Shown piece after piece: positions 23,343 through 33,183 of a stretch of 64,000 bases of DNA. Under the pieces are notes generated by a model. That model was not told where the DNA came from. It did no database searches and saw nothing but the letters and a program-made list of their open reading frames with translations. How positions within the stretch are numbered: the first letter of the stretch is position 1; the number at the start of each line of letters is the position of its first letter. This DNA comes from Nonomuraea cavernae (GTDB lineage: Bacteria > Actinomycetota > Actinomycetes > Streptosporangiales > Streptosporangiaceae). The translations under genes and the position numbers were made by a program. The stretch is from NCBI RefSeq assembly GCF_014646355.1, contig NZ_BMNH01000002.1:186001-250000 (forward strand), given 5' to 3'.

Positions 23343-24287
23343 TCACCTGGAGTCGATGCGCCCCAGCGGCTCGGCGCTCTCCGCCAAGGCCGTGCGCGCC
23401 GCCGGCCAGCTGGAGTCCTCGGGGTCGAGCGCGGAGCGAAGGTAGGCCGAGGTGAGCCGCTGGATCAGGGCGACCCGTCCGGGGTTCTCGTCCGTCGTCT
23501 CCGTGACGGCGTGGCCGGGGATCCCGCCGAGCGAGTGTTCGGCGCCGAACAGAGTGAGCAGGCTCTTGCCTCCCGGGCTCAGGACGTACGGGTCGGTGAA
23601 CCAGTCCGCCCCCCTGACGGACAGGGGCGATCGGTCCCGGTCCCCCGCGACCACGAGGGCCGGCGTGGTCATGGTGGCGAAGCCCGGATTCATGAAGGGG
23701 AAGTGCTCGGCCGCGAACGGAGTCAGGTCGGCACCGCCCAGGCCGGGCAGAGCGAGCAGCACACCCGCCTTGATCCGGGGGTCGGACAGGTCCTCTCCCG
23801 CTCCGCCGTCGGGATCGAGGACCCGCGCGCCCAGCAGCACGCTCGCCGTCTGGGCGCCCCAGGAGTGTCCGGCCGCGGCGATGCGGCTCCGATCCAGGCG
23901 CCCGCCGAGGCCGGGAACGGAGGCTTCGACGAGATCGAGCCGGTCGAGGACGCGCTTCAGGTCCTCGACCCGGAACCGCCAGATCAGGGGGGTACGGGGG
24001 TCGTCAGGAGGAAGGTTCAGCGTCCTCGAGTCGAGATGGGTGGGTTGGATCACCACGAAGCCGTGGGCGGCCCAGAAGTCGGCCAACGGGCCGTAGCCGT
24101 CCATCGACCAGCCGAAGCCGTGCGAGAACACGATGATCGGCAAGTCGTGGCCGTGGGCGGGCGCGGACACGCGTACCCGCAGATCCTCACCGCGGCCGGG
24201 GGCCGGCAGCACGACCGGCTTCGCCGAGATGATCGGAGCGGGCGCGCTCGTGACCATGTCCGGGATCGCCAAGGCTGATTCGCTCAC
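23343..24287 (-). CDS. Alpha/beta hydrolase (PAF-acetylhydrolase/chlorophyllase-like)
   Basis: Serine hydrolase of 314 aa. The oxyanion-hole motif FSHGFGW lies near 54, the nucleophile Ser in AAGHSWGA near 143, an acid in VVAGDRDRSP near 218 and the His in GAEHSLGG near 252, which is a complete triad. The large-lipase/dienelactone-like arrangement suggests ester or lipid substrates. There is no clear signal peptide. It is divergent from a TetR gene; two good dyads between them make TetR its probable repressor. Confidence 0.87.
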   Translation of the reverse strand: MSESALAIPDMVTSAPAPIISAKPVVLPAPGRGEDLRVRVSAPAHGHDLPIIVFSHGFGWSMDGYGPLADFWAAHGFVVIQPTHLDSRTLNLPPDDPRTPLIWRFRVEDLKRVLDRLDLVEASVPGLGGRLDRSRIAAAGHSWGAQTASVLLGARVLDPDGGAGEDLSDPRIKAGVLLALPGLGGADLTPFAAEHFPFMNPGFATMTTPALVVAGDRDRSPLSVRGADWFTDPYVLSPGGKSLLTLFGAEHSLGGIPGHAVTETTDENPGRVALIQRLTSAYLRSALDPEDSSWPAARTALAESAEPLGRIDSR

Positions 24288-24463
24288 AGGTAGACCTCTC
24301 TCACGGTTGACGGGGTCGGCGGGTGACGCGGCGCGGGTCGTCGCCGAGCGGCGTCACGGCCAGGTGATGACAGGCCGTTCCGCTCCGGCGTCACGGCCGA
24401 TCCGCCGGCGGGAGCGTCGTCCGGGGTGGTCGACGGGCCCCCGCTCTGGCATCATGAGTAAGC

Positions 24464-24501
24464 GGAACGTTGTCCCGTTTGACGATATGGGACGCTGTCC
24501 C
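24464..24501. promoter_or_regulatory. Two TetR-type operators
   Basis: GGAACGTTGTCCC (24464-24476) and GGGACGCTGTCCC (24489-24501) are dyads with 5-bp arms around three bases, spaced 25 bases centre to centre, in the hydrolase/TetR gap. Both are followed by GTTT. Confidence 0.65.
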
Positions 24502-24535
24502 GTTTAGCAAGCCCGGCACTGGAGGGAACGACGCG

Positions 24536-25123
24536 ATGAACGACGGCGACCGAGGCTCAGGGCGCGCCGCCCGGCCCAAACGGGCGGACGCCCGGCGCAA
24601 CGAGGAGACCCTGCTCGACGCGGCCGCCTCGATCTTCGTCAGGTCAGGTGTGGAAGCCCCGATCCGCGACATCGCGGCCGAGGCCGGCGTCGGGACGGCC
24701 ACCATCTACCGCCACTTCCCGACCCGGGCGGATCTCATCATCGCCGTCTACCGGCATCAGGTCGAAGCCTGCGCCGAGGCCGGTCCGGCCCTGCTGGCGT
24801 CCAGCGCGACCCCTTACGCCGCGCTGGGGCGCTGGATCAACCTGTTCGTCGACTTCCTGGCCACCAAGCACGGACTCGCCGCCGTGCTGCAGTCGGACAA
24901 CACCGGCTTCGAGACGTTGCACGCCTACTTTCTCGACCGCCTCGTTCCCGTGTGCGCCCGGCTGCTCGACGCGGCGGCCGGTTCTGGCGAGATCCGCTCC
25001 GACCTGGAGGCCTACGAGCTCATGCGCGGCATCGGAAACCTCTGCATCGGCGCCGAGCACGATCCCCGCTACGACGCACGCCGCCTGGTCGCACTCGTCA
25101 TCGCAGGACTGCGCCTCCCCTGA
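24536..25123 (+). CDS. TetR/AcrR-family regulator
   Basis: Regulator of 195 aa. The HTH region (TLLDAAASIFVRSGVEAPIRDIAAEAGVGTATIYRHFPTRADLI, about 24-68) is complete and the C-terminal domain is of the TetR_C_33-like type (SbtR group). ATG at 24536 has GGAGGG nine bases upstream. Placement opposite the alpha/beta hydrolase, with two GGGAC-N3-GTCCC-like dyads in the shared promoter, indicates control of both genes. Confidence 0.92.
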   Translation: MNDGDRGSGRAARPKRADARRNEETLLDAAASIFVRSGVEAPIRDIAAEAGVGTATIYRHFPTRADLIIAVYRHQVEACAEAGPALLASSATPYAALGRWINLFVDFLATKHGLAAVLQSDNTGFETLHAYFLDRLVPVCARLLDAAAGSGEIRSDLEAYELMRGIGNLCIGAEHDPRYDARRLVALVIAGLRLP

Positions 25124-25142
25124 GAAGCGGATCGGGAGGCCC

Positions 25143-26375
25143 TCACGACAGGCGGGCGGCCCGGCCCTCCAGGTAGCGCTGCTCGGGCAGGCTGGTGGTG
25201 AGCCGGGCGGCCTCGCGGTAGCCGGCCACGGCCGCGTCCACGTCGCCGGCCATCTCCAGCAGGTGGGCGCGCACCGACGCCAGCCGGTGGTGCCCGGAGA
25301 TCCGCGCGTCGCCGGCCAGGCCGTCGAGCAGGTCGAGCCCGGCCCGGGGCCCGCGCACCATGGCGACGGCGACCGCGTGGTTGAGCCTGACGACCGGGTT
25401 GTCGTCCAGCCCGGCCAGCACCCCGTACAGGGCGAGGATCTGCCGCCAGTCGGTGTCCTCGGCCTTCGCCGCCTCGTCGTGCACGGCCGCGATCGCCGCC
25501 TGCACCTGGTAGGGCCCGACGGGCGAGGTGGACAGCGCCTCGGTGACGAGCGCGACCCCCTCGGCGATGGCCTGCCCGTCCCACAGCGCGCGGTCCTGCT
25601 CGGCGAGCGGGATCAGCCGCCCGCCGGGGCCGGTGCGGGCGGGGCGGCGCGCGTCGGTGAGCAGCATGAGCGCCAGCAGCCCGGCCACCTCACCGTCGGC
25701 GGGCAGCAGCCGCCGCAGGGCCCGGGCCAGCCGGATCGCCTCGCGGGTCAGCTCGGTGCGGTGCAGCTCGGGCCCGCTCGTGGCGGTGTAGCCCTCGTTG
25801 AAGATCAGATACAGCACGTGCAGCACGACCCGCAGCCGGTCGGCCCGCTCAGGCTCGGGCGGCAGCCGGAACGGCACGCCGGTCGCCTTGACCCGCTGCT
25901 TGGCCCGGCTGATGCGCTGTGCCATGGTCGCCTCCGGCACCAGGAACGCGCTGGCGATCTGCGCCGTCGTCAGACCGCCGACGGCTCGCAGGGTGAGCGC
26001 CAGCTGCGAGGCCCGCGACAGCGCCGGATGGCAGCACAGGAACAGCAGGGTCAGCGTGTCGTCCAGGTCGGAGGCCCGCTCGTCACCGGGCGCGGGCAGC
26101 ACCGACTCGTCGGCGGGCACGCGGGCCGCTGCCGTCTCCTCCCTGCGCCGGCGGGCGTGCTCGCTGCGCACCAGGTCGGTCATCCTGCGACCGGCGACCG
26201 TGATCAGCCAGGCCCGCGGGCTGTCGGGCAGCCCCCGCTCGGGCCACTGCACGGCCGCGTCGAGCAGCGCCTCCTGCACGGCGTCCTCGCACGCGTCGAA
26301 CTGGCCGAAGCGGCGGACGAGGACGCCGAGCACCTGAGGCGCCAGCTCGCGCAGCAGTCGCTCGATGGTGTTCAT
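25143..26375 (-). CDS. ECF42-type RNA polymerase sigma factor with C-terminal extension
   Basis: Sigma factor of 410 aa. Region 2 (about 10-75, with FDACEDAVQEALLDAAVQWP) and region 4 (about 115-165, with GGLTTAQIASAFLVPEATMAQRISRAKQ) are followed by a long extension (about 180-410) containing tetratricopeptide-like helices and the conserved LYLIFNEGYTAT. This extension and the DGPF gene directly upstream are the marks of group ECF42, whose activity is controlled by the extension rather than an anti-sigma factor. ATG at 26375 shares one base with the stop of the DGPF gene, so both are translated together. Confidence 0.92.
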   Translation of the reverse strand: MNTIERLLRELAPQVLGVLVRRFGQFDACEDAVQEALLDAAVQWPERGLPDSPRAWLITVAGRRMTDLVRSEHARRRREETAAARVPADESVLPAPGDERASDLDDTLTLLFLCCHPALSRASQLALTLRAVGGLTTAQIASAFLVPEATMAQRISRAKQRVKATGVPFRLPPEPERADRLRVVLHVLYLIFNEGYTATSGPELHRTELTREAIRLARALRRLLPADGEVAGLLALMLLTDARRPARTGPGGRLIPLAEQDRALWDGQAIAEGVALVTEALSTSPVGPYQVQAAIAAVHDEAAKAEDTDWRQILALYGVLAGLDDNPVVRLNHAVAVAMVRGPRAGLDLLDGLAGDARISGHHRLASVRAHLLEMAGDVDAAVAGYREAARLTTSLPEQRYLEGRAARLS

Positions 26376-26722
26376 CAGGCGTCGGTGATGATCGGCCGCA
26401 CCTCCATCGCGCACAGCCGCGCGTCCGGCCAGCGGGCCGCGATCTCGATGGCCCGCTCGACGCTGTCGCAGTCGACGATCAGATAGCCGGCCAGGTGCTC
26501 CTTCGTCTCCAGGAACGGCCCGTCGGTGACGGCGGGCGCGCCGTCACGCACCCGCACCGTCCTGGAGCTCGCAGGTTCGGCCAGCGCCTGCCCGCCGACC
26601 CACTCGCCCGACTCGCTCAGCTCCTTCATCAGCGCGTCGACCTCGGCCATCACCGCGTCGACGCTGCCCGCGACCGCCTCCTGGGAGGCGGGGTTGCTGT
26701 AGATCAGCAGCATGTACTTCAT
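26375..26722 (-). CDS. DGPF/YCII-family protein, partner of ECF42 sigma factor
   Basis: Protein of 115 aa. It starts KYMLLIYSNP and contains TDGPFLETKEHLAGYLIVDCDS near 64-85, the DGPF signature. DGPF proteins are the conserved neighbours and usual transcription targets of ECF42 sigma factors; their biochemical role is unknown, although the YCII fold is a dimeric ferredoxin-like barrel. It is first in the operon and overlaps the sigma gene by one base. A paralogue without the DGPF tetrapeptide lies at 12608. Confidence 0.9.
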   Translation of the reverse strand: MKYMLLIYSNPASQEAVAGSVDAVMAEVDALMKELSESGEWVGGQALAEPASSRTVRVRDGAPAVTDGPFLETKEHLAGYLIVDCDSVERAIEIAARWPDARLCAMEVRPIITDA

Positions 26723-26890
26723 CAGGTCTCCTTAGCCGGTCTGTTCCTTGGCCGTGCACGGGGAGGTCGGCGCCGTCATCGGCTTCTCGACGTCCCGGGC
26801 CTGCCATTTTCTCCTCTTCTTCCGGCGGCTCGTCCCTCACGTCCGAAACGGAGGTGCGCGTGGCGCTCCCGGCTCTCTAGGTTTGAGTAC

Positions 26891-27829
26891 GTGAGAGACA
26901 TCGCTCAGCTGCCCAAGGCGCACCTGCACGTCCACCTGGAGGCGACCGTACGGCCCGAGACCGTGCGCGAGCTGGGCGGGCCGCCCGAGCCGGAGGGGCC
27001 GTTCGCGAGCTTCCGCGAGTTCGCCGACCAGCGGGCCCGGGTGCGCGAGCGGCTGCGCACGGCGGAGCACTTCCGGCGGGTGGCGCTGGAGTTCTGCGAG
27101 GACGAGGCCGCGCAGGGCACCCGCTACGCGGAGGTGACGTTCACCGCCGCCTCCCACGGCGAGCGGCTCGGGGCGCTGGAGATGCCGCTGGAGGCGGTCC
27201 TCGACGGTCTGGCCGAGGGGGCGAAGTACGGGATCGAGTGCCGGGTGCTGCTCGACCACTCGCGGCGGCGCTCCACCGAGCGGCTCTGGCGCACGCTGAA
27301 GCTGGCGACCCGCTACGAGGCGGTGGCCGGCATCGGCCTGGCCGGCGACGAGAGCCACCCGATGGCGCCGTTCGCCGAGGTGCTCGACGCGGCCAGGGAC
27401 ACCGGCCTGCACCTCGTGCACCACGCCGGCGAGGCGGCGGGGGCGGCCAGCATCCGCGAGGCGCTCACGCTCGGCCACGCCGAGCGGCTCGGCCACGGCA
27501 TCCGCGTCCTCGACGACGACACGCTGGTGGACGAGGTCCGGGAGCGCCGGATTCCGCTGGAGGTCTGCCCGACCTCCAATGTCCTGCTGGGGTTCGTCCC
27601 TTCGCTGCGCGAGCATCCGCTGCCGCGCCTGCACGCCGCCGGGCTGGTCGTCACGGTCAACACCGACGGCGAGACGGCGCTGGCCGCCGAATACACCCGG
27701 TTGCGCGAGGTGTTCGGGTACGACGACGCGGAGCTGGCCGGGTTCGCGCGGGCCTCGATCGACGCGTCGTTCGCCGACGAGGCGGTCAAGGCGCGGCTCC
27801 GGGCCGAGGTCGACCGCTGGCTCGACTGA
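26891..27829 (+). CDS. add: Adenosine deaminase-family enzyme
   Basis: Metal-dependent amidohydrolase of 312 aa that would convert adenosine or a related purine to the inosine form. Zinc ligands are present: HLHVHLE near 12-18, the His and Glu of HHAGE near 180, the His of RLGHGIR and the Asp of VNTDGE near 260. The residue after that Asp is Gly, where the mammalian enzyme has Asp and many actinobacterial adenosine deaminases have Asn, so base recognition may differ. The start is GTG at 26891, shortly before the conserved LPKAHLHVHLE. It stands alone, divergent from the DGPF/sigma operon. Confidence 0.87.
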   Translation: MRDIAQLPKAHLHVHLEATVRPETVRELGGPPEPEGPFASFREFADQRARVRERLRTAEHFRRVALEFCEDEAAQGTRYAEVTFTAASHGERLGALEMPLEAVLDGLAEGAKYGIECRVLLDHSRRRSTERLWRTLKLATRYEAVAGIGLAGDESHPMAPFAEVLDAARDTGLHLVHHAGEAAGAASIREALTLGHAERLGHGIRVLDDDTLVDEVRERRIPLEVCPTSNVLLGFVPSLREHPLPRLHAAGLVVTVNTDGETALAAEYTRLREVFGYDDAELAGFARASIDASFADEAVKARLRAEVDRWLD

Positions 27830-27850
27830 CGCCTCCTTTTGCGGGGATTC

Positions 27851-28000
27851 GTGGTCAATACGGCGGAGTTCTGGGGCCTGTTCGCGCTGCCCGCCGACGC
27901 CACCACGCTGAAGGTCGAGACCGCCACCTTCCGCGAGCTGGAAGTGCCCGTCCACCGAGCCCGGCGGGCCGGGCCCGTCAGGCGTGGGCGCCCACGGTGA
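27851..28000 (+). pseudogene. Short open frame, possible 3' remnant of a lost gene
   Basis: Forty-nine codons from GTG at 27851. The first 35 read like a structured protein end (FWGLFALPADATTLKVETA, then FRELEVPVHRA), and the rest is Arg-rich run-off over the 3' end of the converging gene. There is no ribosome site, and the frame is in phase with the adenosine deaminase stop. It could be the tail of a former secreted or lipoprotein gene, or chance. Confidence 0.3.
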
Positions 28001-29102
28001 CGGGGCCGATGGTCAGCTCCGGCTCGCCTTCCAGGATCTCGCCGACCCGGGCCACCTGCTCGTCGAGCTCGCGCAGCCGGGCCGAGGTGAGGGTGCGCAG
28101 CGGCTCGACGGTGACGCGGATCTTCCGGCCGGAGCGGCGCTGGTGCCAGACGCCCGCCACCGTGCCGTCGACCAGCAGCACCGGGAAGTTGCCCGCCTGG
28201 CCGCCCGCCAGCGCCCGCGCCGCCGCCGCGCCCGGGTAGAGCAGCTCACGCGGCCTGCCGGCCACGACGTAGGCGTCGAAGTACGGCAGCAGCCGCACGC
28301 CACGCGGCGGGTCGCCGGGCACGCCGGTGTCACCGGCCACGACCCAGGCGGGCTCGCCCTCGAACAGGACCTCCTCCAGGTCCGCCGACTCGAACAGCCG
28401 CGCAGCCCACGTTTTCGGCGCCCCGAGCCACTGGGCGAACTGCCCGGGCGTGGCGGGGCCGTAGGCCGTCAGATAGCGCCTGACGAGCTCGGTCCTTCCG
28501 TCGACCGGCTGGAACCCGTCCGGCGGGCGGGTGTAGGTGACCTTGCGCCCGCGCGCGGGCCCGAAGACGAACGCGCCCCGGTGCGCCGCGATGGCCATCG
28601 CCTGCCGCCAGCGCGGCCACATGGTCTGAAAGGCGGGCATGACGAGGTCTCCGGCCCAGGAGCCCGTGGCGCCGACGACCGCGTCGCCCAGCTCCTCGAT
28701 GGTCAGCGCGTCGCCGTCGAGCACGGCGCGGATCGCCTCGACCACCTCGTCGGCCTGCGCGGGCGTCAGCCTCACATCCTCGGGGAAGGGGTTTCGCTGC
28801 ACCGGCAACCGCGACATCGCACCCACCCACATCGGCAGGTCACGGGCGGCCAGCACATGCACGGTGCCGCGCGGGCCGTGCGTCTTGACCAGGCTGCGTT
28901 CGTCCCACAGCGCCTCGCGCACCCCGGTCCGGGTGACGCCGTCGAGGCGTGATCCGATCGACAGCTCGGCCGCCGACATGACCTGGGCGTGCGCCCCGCA
29001 CATGGCGCTGACCATGTCGGCCGGAGTGCCGCCTGCCGGGGAGTCCAGCCCCTGCCGCGCCAGCCGCCTCGCGCTGACCTCGGGCCATGACAACTTGATC
29101 AC
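27978..29102 (-). CDS. AlkZ-like winged-helix protein (HTH_42), HxQ variant
   Basis: Protein of 374 aa of the AlkZ-like family of DNA glycosylases with three tandem winged helices. In the founding enzyme a QxQ motif forms the catalytic site; at the matching place here the sequence reads GAHAQVMSAAELSIGSRL (near 38-55), that is HxQ. Further family marks are DLVMPAFQTMWPRWRQAM and the late PYFDAYVVAGRPRELLYPG. It may remove alkylated or crosslinked bases. GTG at 29102 is chosen because AGGAGG stands six bases upstream. It is single, converging with the adenosine deaminase gene. Confidence 0.82.
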   Translation of the reverse strand: MIKLSWPEVSARRLARQGLDSPAGGTPADMVSAMCGAHAQVMSAAELSIGSRLDGVTRTGVREALWDERSLVKTHGPRGTVHVLAARDLPMWVGAMSRLPVQRNPFPEDVRLTPAQADEVVEAIRAVLDGDALTIEELGDAVVGATGSWAGDLVMPAFQTMWPRWRQAMAIAAHRGAFVFGPARGRKVTYTRPPDGFQPVDGRTELVRRYLTAYGPATPGQFAQWLGAPKTWAARLFESADLEEVLFEGEPAWVVAGDTGVPGDPPRGVRLLPYFDAYVVAGRPRELLYPGAAAARALAGGQAGNFPVLLVDGTVAGVWHQRRSGRKIRVTVEPLRTLTSARLRELDEQVARVGEILEGEPELTIGPVTVGAHA

Positions 29103-29162
29103 ATCGTCCTCCTGGGTGGTCGCACCCACGCTAGAGGGCGATGCGGAAAGGTTCGTTCCGCG

Positions 29163-30131
<969 letters not shown>

Positions 30132-30234
30132 GACACCCTCCTCGCAGGCCTGCTCCTAAGCTACCCAACGGTTCGCGCTGCTCGGGTCGGACGAGATCAC
30201 GATCTTCGGGCCGCGACGGCTGAGACCATCCTGA

Positions 30235-30447
30235 CCGGCTTGTTCCCTCCGAGACGACCACCTACCCTCGCGCCCCCGCAGGGCCTGTCTCCACCGGGAT
30301 CCGGTAGGCCCGGTTCCCACCGCCGGGCTGCCCGCCGACCTGATCGAGTCCGGCAGGACCCACGGTCCGGTGACGGTCACCGTCCACCCCACGGACCGCG
30401 GGTTCGCGACCGGCGGTTGCGAGGAGTGGGTCAAGGTTCCGCGTTGA
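30235..30447 (+). pseudogene. 3' remnant of a secreted actinobacterial protein
   Basis: An open frame without a usable start ends in GPVTVTVHPTDRGF, then GGCEEWVKV. This resembles the C-terminal pattern (VTVKPTD.GF..SGC..W) of a common group of small secreted actinobacterial proteins or kinase tails. The upstream part of such a gene is missing, and the segment is wedged between the sigma factor promoter and the end of the WS/DGAT gene, overlapping the latter by 17 bases. It is best read as a decayed gene. The family match is from memory of the pattern and is moderate at best. Confidence 0.45.
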
Positions 30448-31849
30448 GCAGTTCGTCGAGCGCGTCCCTCAGGTAGCCGGTCAGCTCCCAGGCGTCGGGC
30501 ACCATGGCCCGGTCGGTGACGACGCCGATGTCGAGCGAGCCGTCGTAGGAGAAGGCGGTGATGTTCACCCCGCCGCTCACGTCGGTGATCACCGAGACCG
30601 GGTAGTGGGCGAGCAGCCGGGCCCCGCACACGTACAACGGCAGCTGCGGCCCGGGCACGTTGGAGACGGCCACGTTGACGGGCGGCGCGGTCTGTCCGAG
30701 CAGCCCGAACGCCGACCTCGAGGCCAGCCCCATGAGCGCGGCCGGCATCGACTCGCTGAGCTCGCTCAGCCACGGCGCCGGGGCGAGCGCGAACCTCTCC
30801 TTGATCCGCCGCATGGCGTGGCTCACCTGGCGCAGCCGCGCGAGCGGATCGTCCAGGTGCACGCCCAGCGGCGCGGTCATGAACGACACCTGGTTGCCGG
30901 GGCCCTCGATCCCGGTGGCCCGCAGCGAGAACGGCACCCCGGCCACCAGCGGCCGGCGCGGAACGCCGCCGTGCGCCGCCAGCCAGAGGCGCAGGGCGCC
31001 GGCGCACACGGCCATGACGACGTCGTTGACCGTCACCTCGTGCGCCTTGCGGACCTGCTTGATCTCGCCCAGCGGCAGGGAGACGAACGCGAAGCGGCGG
31101 TGCTCGGAGACGGGCCCGCTGAACGGCGTCCGCGGCGCGGGCAGCGAGGGCAGCCCGGGCGCCCGTCCCGCCCCGGCCAGCCTGCGGGCCAGCCCGGACA
31201 CCGTGCCGCTGCCCGGGATCCGGGACACGACGGGGATCTCGTCCAGATGGGGCACCGCGCGGGCGGCGAACCGCACGGCCTGCGCCGGGTTGCCGGCGAG
31301 CCGGGCCAGACCGCGGGCGAGCATCTCCGCCAGCCCCGGCGGGGGCGGGTCGTGCTCGGGCGGCTCGGCGGGCGGCGGCTTGGGCACCGGGCCGGTGTCG
31401 AGCAGCGCGGCCAGCACGTCGGCGCCGCCGATCCCGTCGACGGCCGCGTGATGGATCTTGGTGTAGAGACCCGTGTGCCCGCCGGCCAGGCCGTGGATCA
31501 GGTAGATCTCCCACAGCGGCCGGCCGCGGTCGAGGCGGCGGGAGTGCAACCGGGAGACCTGCTCGGCCAGCTGCGCGTCGTCACCCGGCGACGGCAGGCC
31601 GAGCTCGCGCACGTGGTAGTCGAGGTCGAGATCGTCCTCCTGCGCCCAGTAGGGGTGGTCCAGGCCGAGCGGGACGCGGGCGAGCCTGCGGCGCAGCGCC
31701 GGCACGTACGGCAGCCGGGCCTCCAGCAGGGCCAGCAGGCCGGCACGGTCGAGCTCGCCTTCGACGATCCCCAGCCCCGCGATGTTGGCGATGTTGGTGG
31801 CCGTCTCGAACTGGAGGAACTGCGCGTCCAGGGCGGTCAGCTGCGGCAT
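30431..31849 (-). CDS. Wax ester synthase/diacylglycerol acyltransferase (WS/DGAT)
   Basis: Acyltransferase of 472 aa that esterifies fatty acyl-CoA with diacylglycerol or fatty alcohol at the inner membrane face, forming storage lipid. The catalytic motif HHAAVDG lies near 137-143, with supporting motifs VTVNDVVMAVCAGALR near 272, SNVPGP near 390 and the C-terminal SYDGSLDIGVVTDR. Length and start (LTALDAQFLQFET) are typical of actinobacterial members. It is monocistronic; regulation is not visible. Confidence 0.94.
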   Translation of the reverse strand: MPQLTALDAQFLQFETATNIANIAGLGIVEGELDRAGLLALLEARLPYVPALRRRLARVPLGLDHPYWAQEDDLDLDYHVRELGLPSPGDDAQLAEQVSRLHSRRLDRGRPLWEIYLIHGLAGGHTGLYTKIHHAAVDGIGGADVLAALLDTGPVPKPPPAEPPEHDPPPPGLAEMLARGLARLAGNPAQAVRFAARAVPHLDEIPVVSRIPGSGTVSGLARRLAGAGRAPGLPSLPAPRTPFSGPVSEHRRFAFVSLPLGEIKQVRKAHEVTVNDVVMAVCAGALRLWLAAHGGVPRRPLVAGVPFSLRATGIEGPGNQVSFMTAPLGVHLDDPLARLRQVSHAMRRIKERFALAPAPWLSELSESMPAALMGLASRSAFGLLGQTAPPVNVAVSNVPGPQLPLYVCGARLLAHYPVSVITDVSGGVNITAFSYDGSLDIGVVTDRAMVPDAWELTGYLRDALDELLNAEP

Positions 31850-31963
31850 GACTCACACCTCCGACCCCGAACAAATCAGACTCCGCCCACCACTTCAAGG
31901 GAACGGGCACGCGTGTCCCGCTTCACCTGATTGAGGACACGCCCCGTTGAGCATGAACGCATC

Positions 31964-33154
31964 ATGCTCTTCCCTCTCGAAAACGTACGTTCCGCCTATC
32001 CCGCGCTGACCGACGGCTACGCCTACCTCGACGGCGCCGCCGGCACCCAGACGCCGCAGGCGGTGATCGACGCCATCTCCGGCGCCTACCGCACGGGCAT
32101 CGGCAACGTCGGGGGCGCCTTCCCCGCCAGCCACCGCTCCGACGCGATCGTGGCCGGCTGCCGCGCCGCCGTCGCGGACCTGGTCGGCGGCCACCCCGGC
32201 GGCGTGATCCTCGGCCCCAACATGACGACCCTGACCTACCGGCTGTCGGCCGCCCTGGCCAAGGACTGGCGGCCGGGCGACGAGGTGGTGCTGTCGCGGC
32301 TGGACCACGACGCGAACGTCCGGCCGTGGACCCAGGTGGGCGCCACGGTCCGCTGGGCCGAGGTGGACCCGGTCACCGGCGAGCTGCCGGTGGAGCAGTA
32401 CCGGGAACTCATCGGCGAACGGACCCGCCTGGTGGCCGTGAGCGCCGCCAGCAACGTGCTCGGCACCCGCCCCGACGTGGCCGCGATCTGCGCGATCGCG
32501 CACGAGGCCGGCGCCCTGACGTACGTGGACGGGGTGCACGCCACCGCGCACGGCCCGGTCGACATGCGGGCGCTGGGCGCCGACTTCTACGCCACCAGCG
32601 CCTACAAGTGGTCCGGCCCGCACATCGGCGCGGTCGTGGCCGACCCCGCGTTGCTGGAGCGGATCAGGCCGGACAAGCTGGCCTCCTCGGTCGACACCGT
32701 CCCCGAGCGGTTCGAGCTCGGCACCGCGGCCTTCGCCGATCTCGCCGGGGTGACCGCCGCCGTGGACCACCTGGCCGCGATGGTGCCGGGCACGGGCAGC
32801 CGCCGCGAGCGGGTGCTGGCCTCGATGGCCGCGGCCGAGGCGCACGAGCTGGAGCTGTTCGCCGTGCTCGTCGAGGGGCTGGAGACGATGCCGCACGTCA
32901 CCGTCTACGGCAAGCCCGCCAGGCGCACCGCGACCGCCTACTTCACGGTGGCCGGGCTGAGCCCCCGGGAGGTCGCCGAGCGGCTGGCCGCGGCCCGGGT
33001 CAACGTGTGGAACGGGCACAACTACGCCTGGGAGCTGACCGCCGCGCTGGGGGTCCGCGACGCGGGCAGCGCCGTGCGCGCGGGCCTGGTCCACTACAAC
33101 GACCGTTCCGACGTCGACCGCCTCCTGGAGGGTGTGGCCGCCATGGGGCGTTGA
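31964..33154 (+). CDS. Class V aminotransferase, cysteine desulfurase-like family
   Basis: PLP-dependent fold-type I enzyme of 396 aa. The cofactor-ring Asp/His pair is in YVDGVHATAHGP near 195-206 and the Schiff-base Lys in TSAYKWSGPH near 220. The N-terminal YLDGAAGTQTPQAV matches the cysteine desulfurase-like protein family, members of which lack a clear sulfur-relay role. No Cys-containing SufS/IscS active-site loop is visible. ATG at 31964 gives the usual family start; no ribosome site is seen. It is followed by a stop-codon duplication at 33152 and then the recombinase gene. Confidence 0.88.
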   Translation: MLFPLENVRSAYPALTDGYAYLDGAAGTQTPQAVIDAISGAYRTGIGNVGGAFPASHRSDAIVAGCRAAVADLVGGHPGGVILGPNMTTLTYRLSAALAKDWRPGDEVVLSRLDHDANVRPWTQVGATVRWAEVDPVTGELPVEQYRELIGERTRLVAVSAASNVLGTRPDVAAICAIAHEAGALTYVDGVHATAHGPVDMRALGADFYATSAYKWSGPHIGAVVADPALLERIRPDKLASSVDTVPERFELGTAAFADLAGVTAAVDHLAAMVPGTGSRRERVLASMAAAEAHELELFAVLVEGLETMPHVTVYGKPARRTATAYFTVAGLSPREVAERLAAARVNVWNGHNYAWELTAALGVRDAGSAVRAGLVHYNDRSDVDRLLEGVAAMGR

Positions 33155-33183
33155 GACCATGCGGCGGTGAGACCATGCGCCGG
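33152..33183 (+). repeat. 16-bp tandem duplication containing the stop codon
   Basis: TGAGACCATGCGGCGG followed by TGAGACCATGCGCCGG. The first TGA is the aminotransferase stop. A second imperfect duplication (GGCGGCTGACGAGG, twice) follows up to about 33230. Confidence 0.85.
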
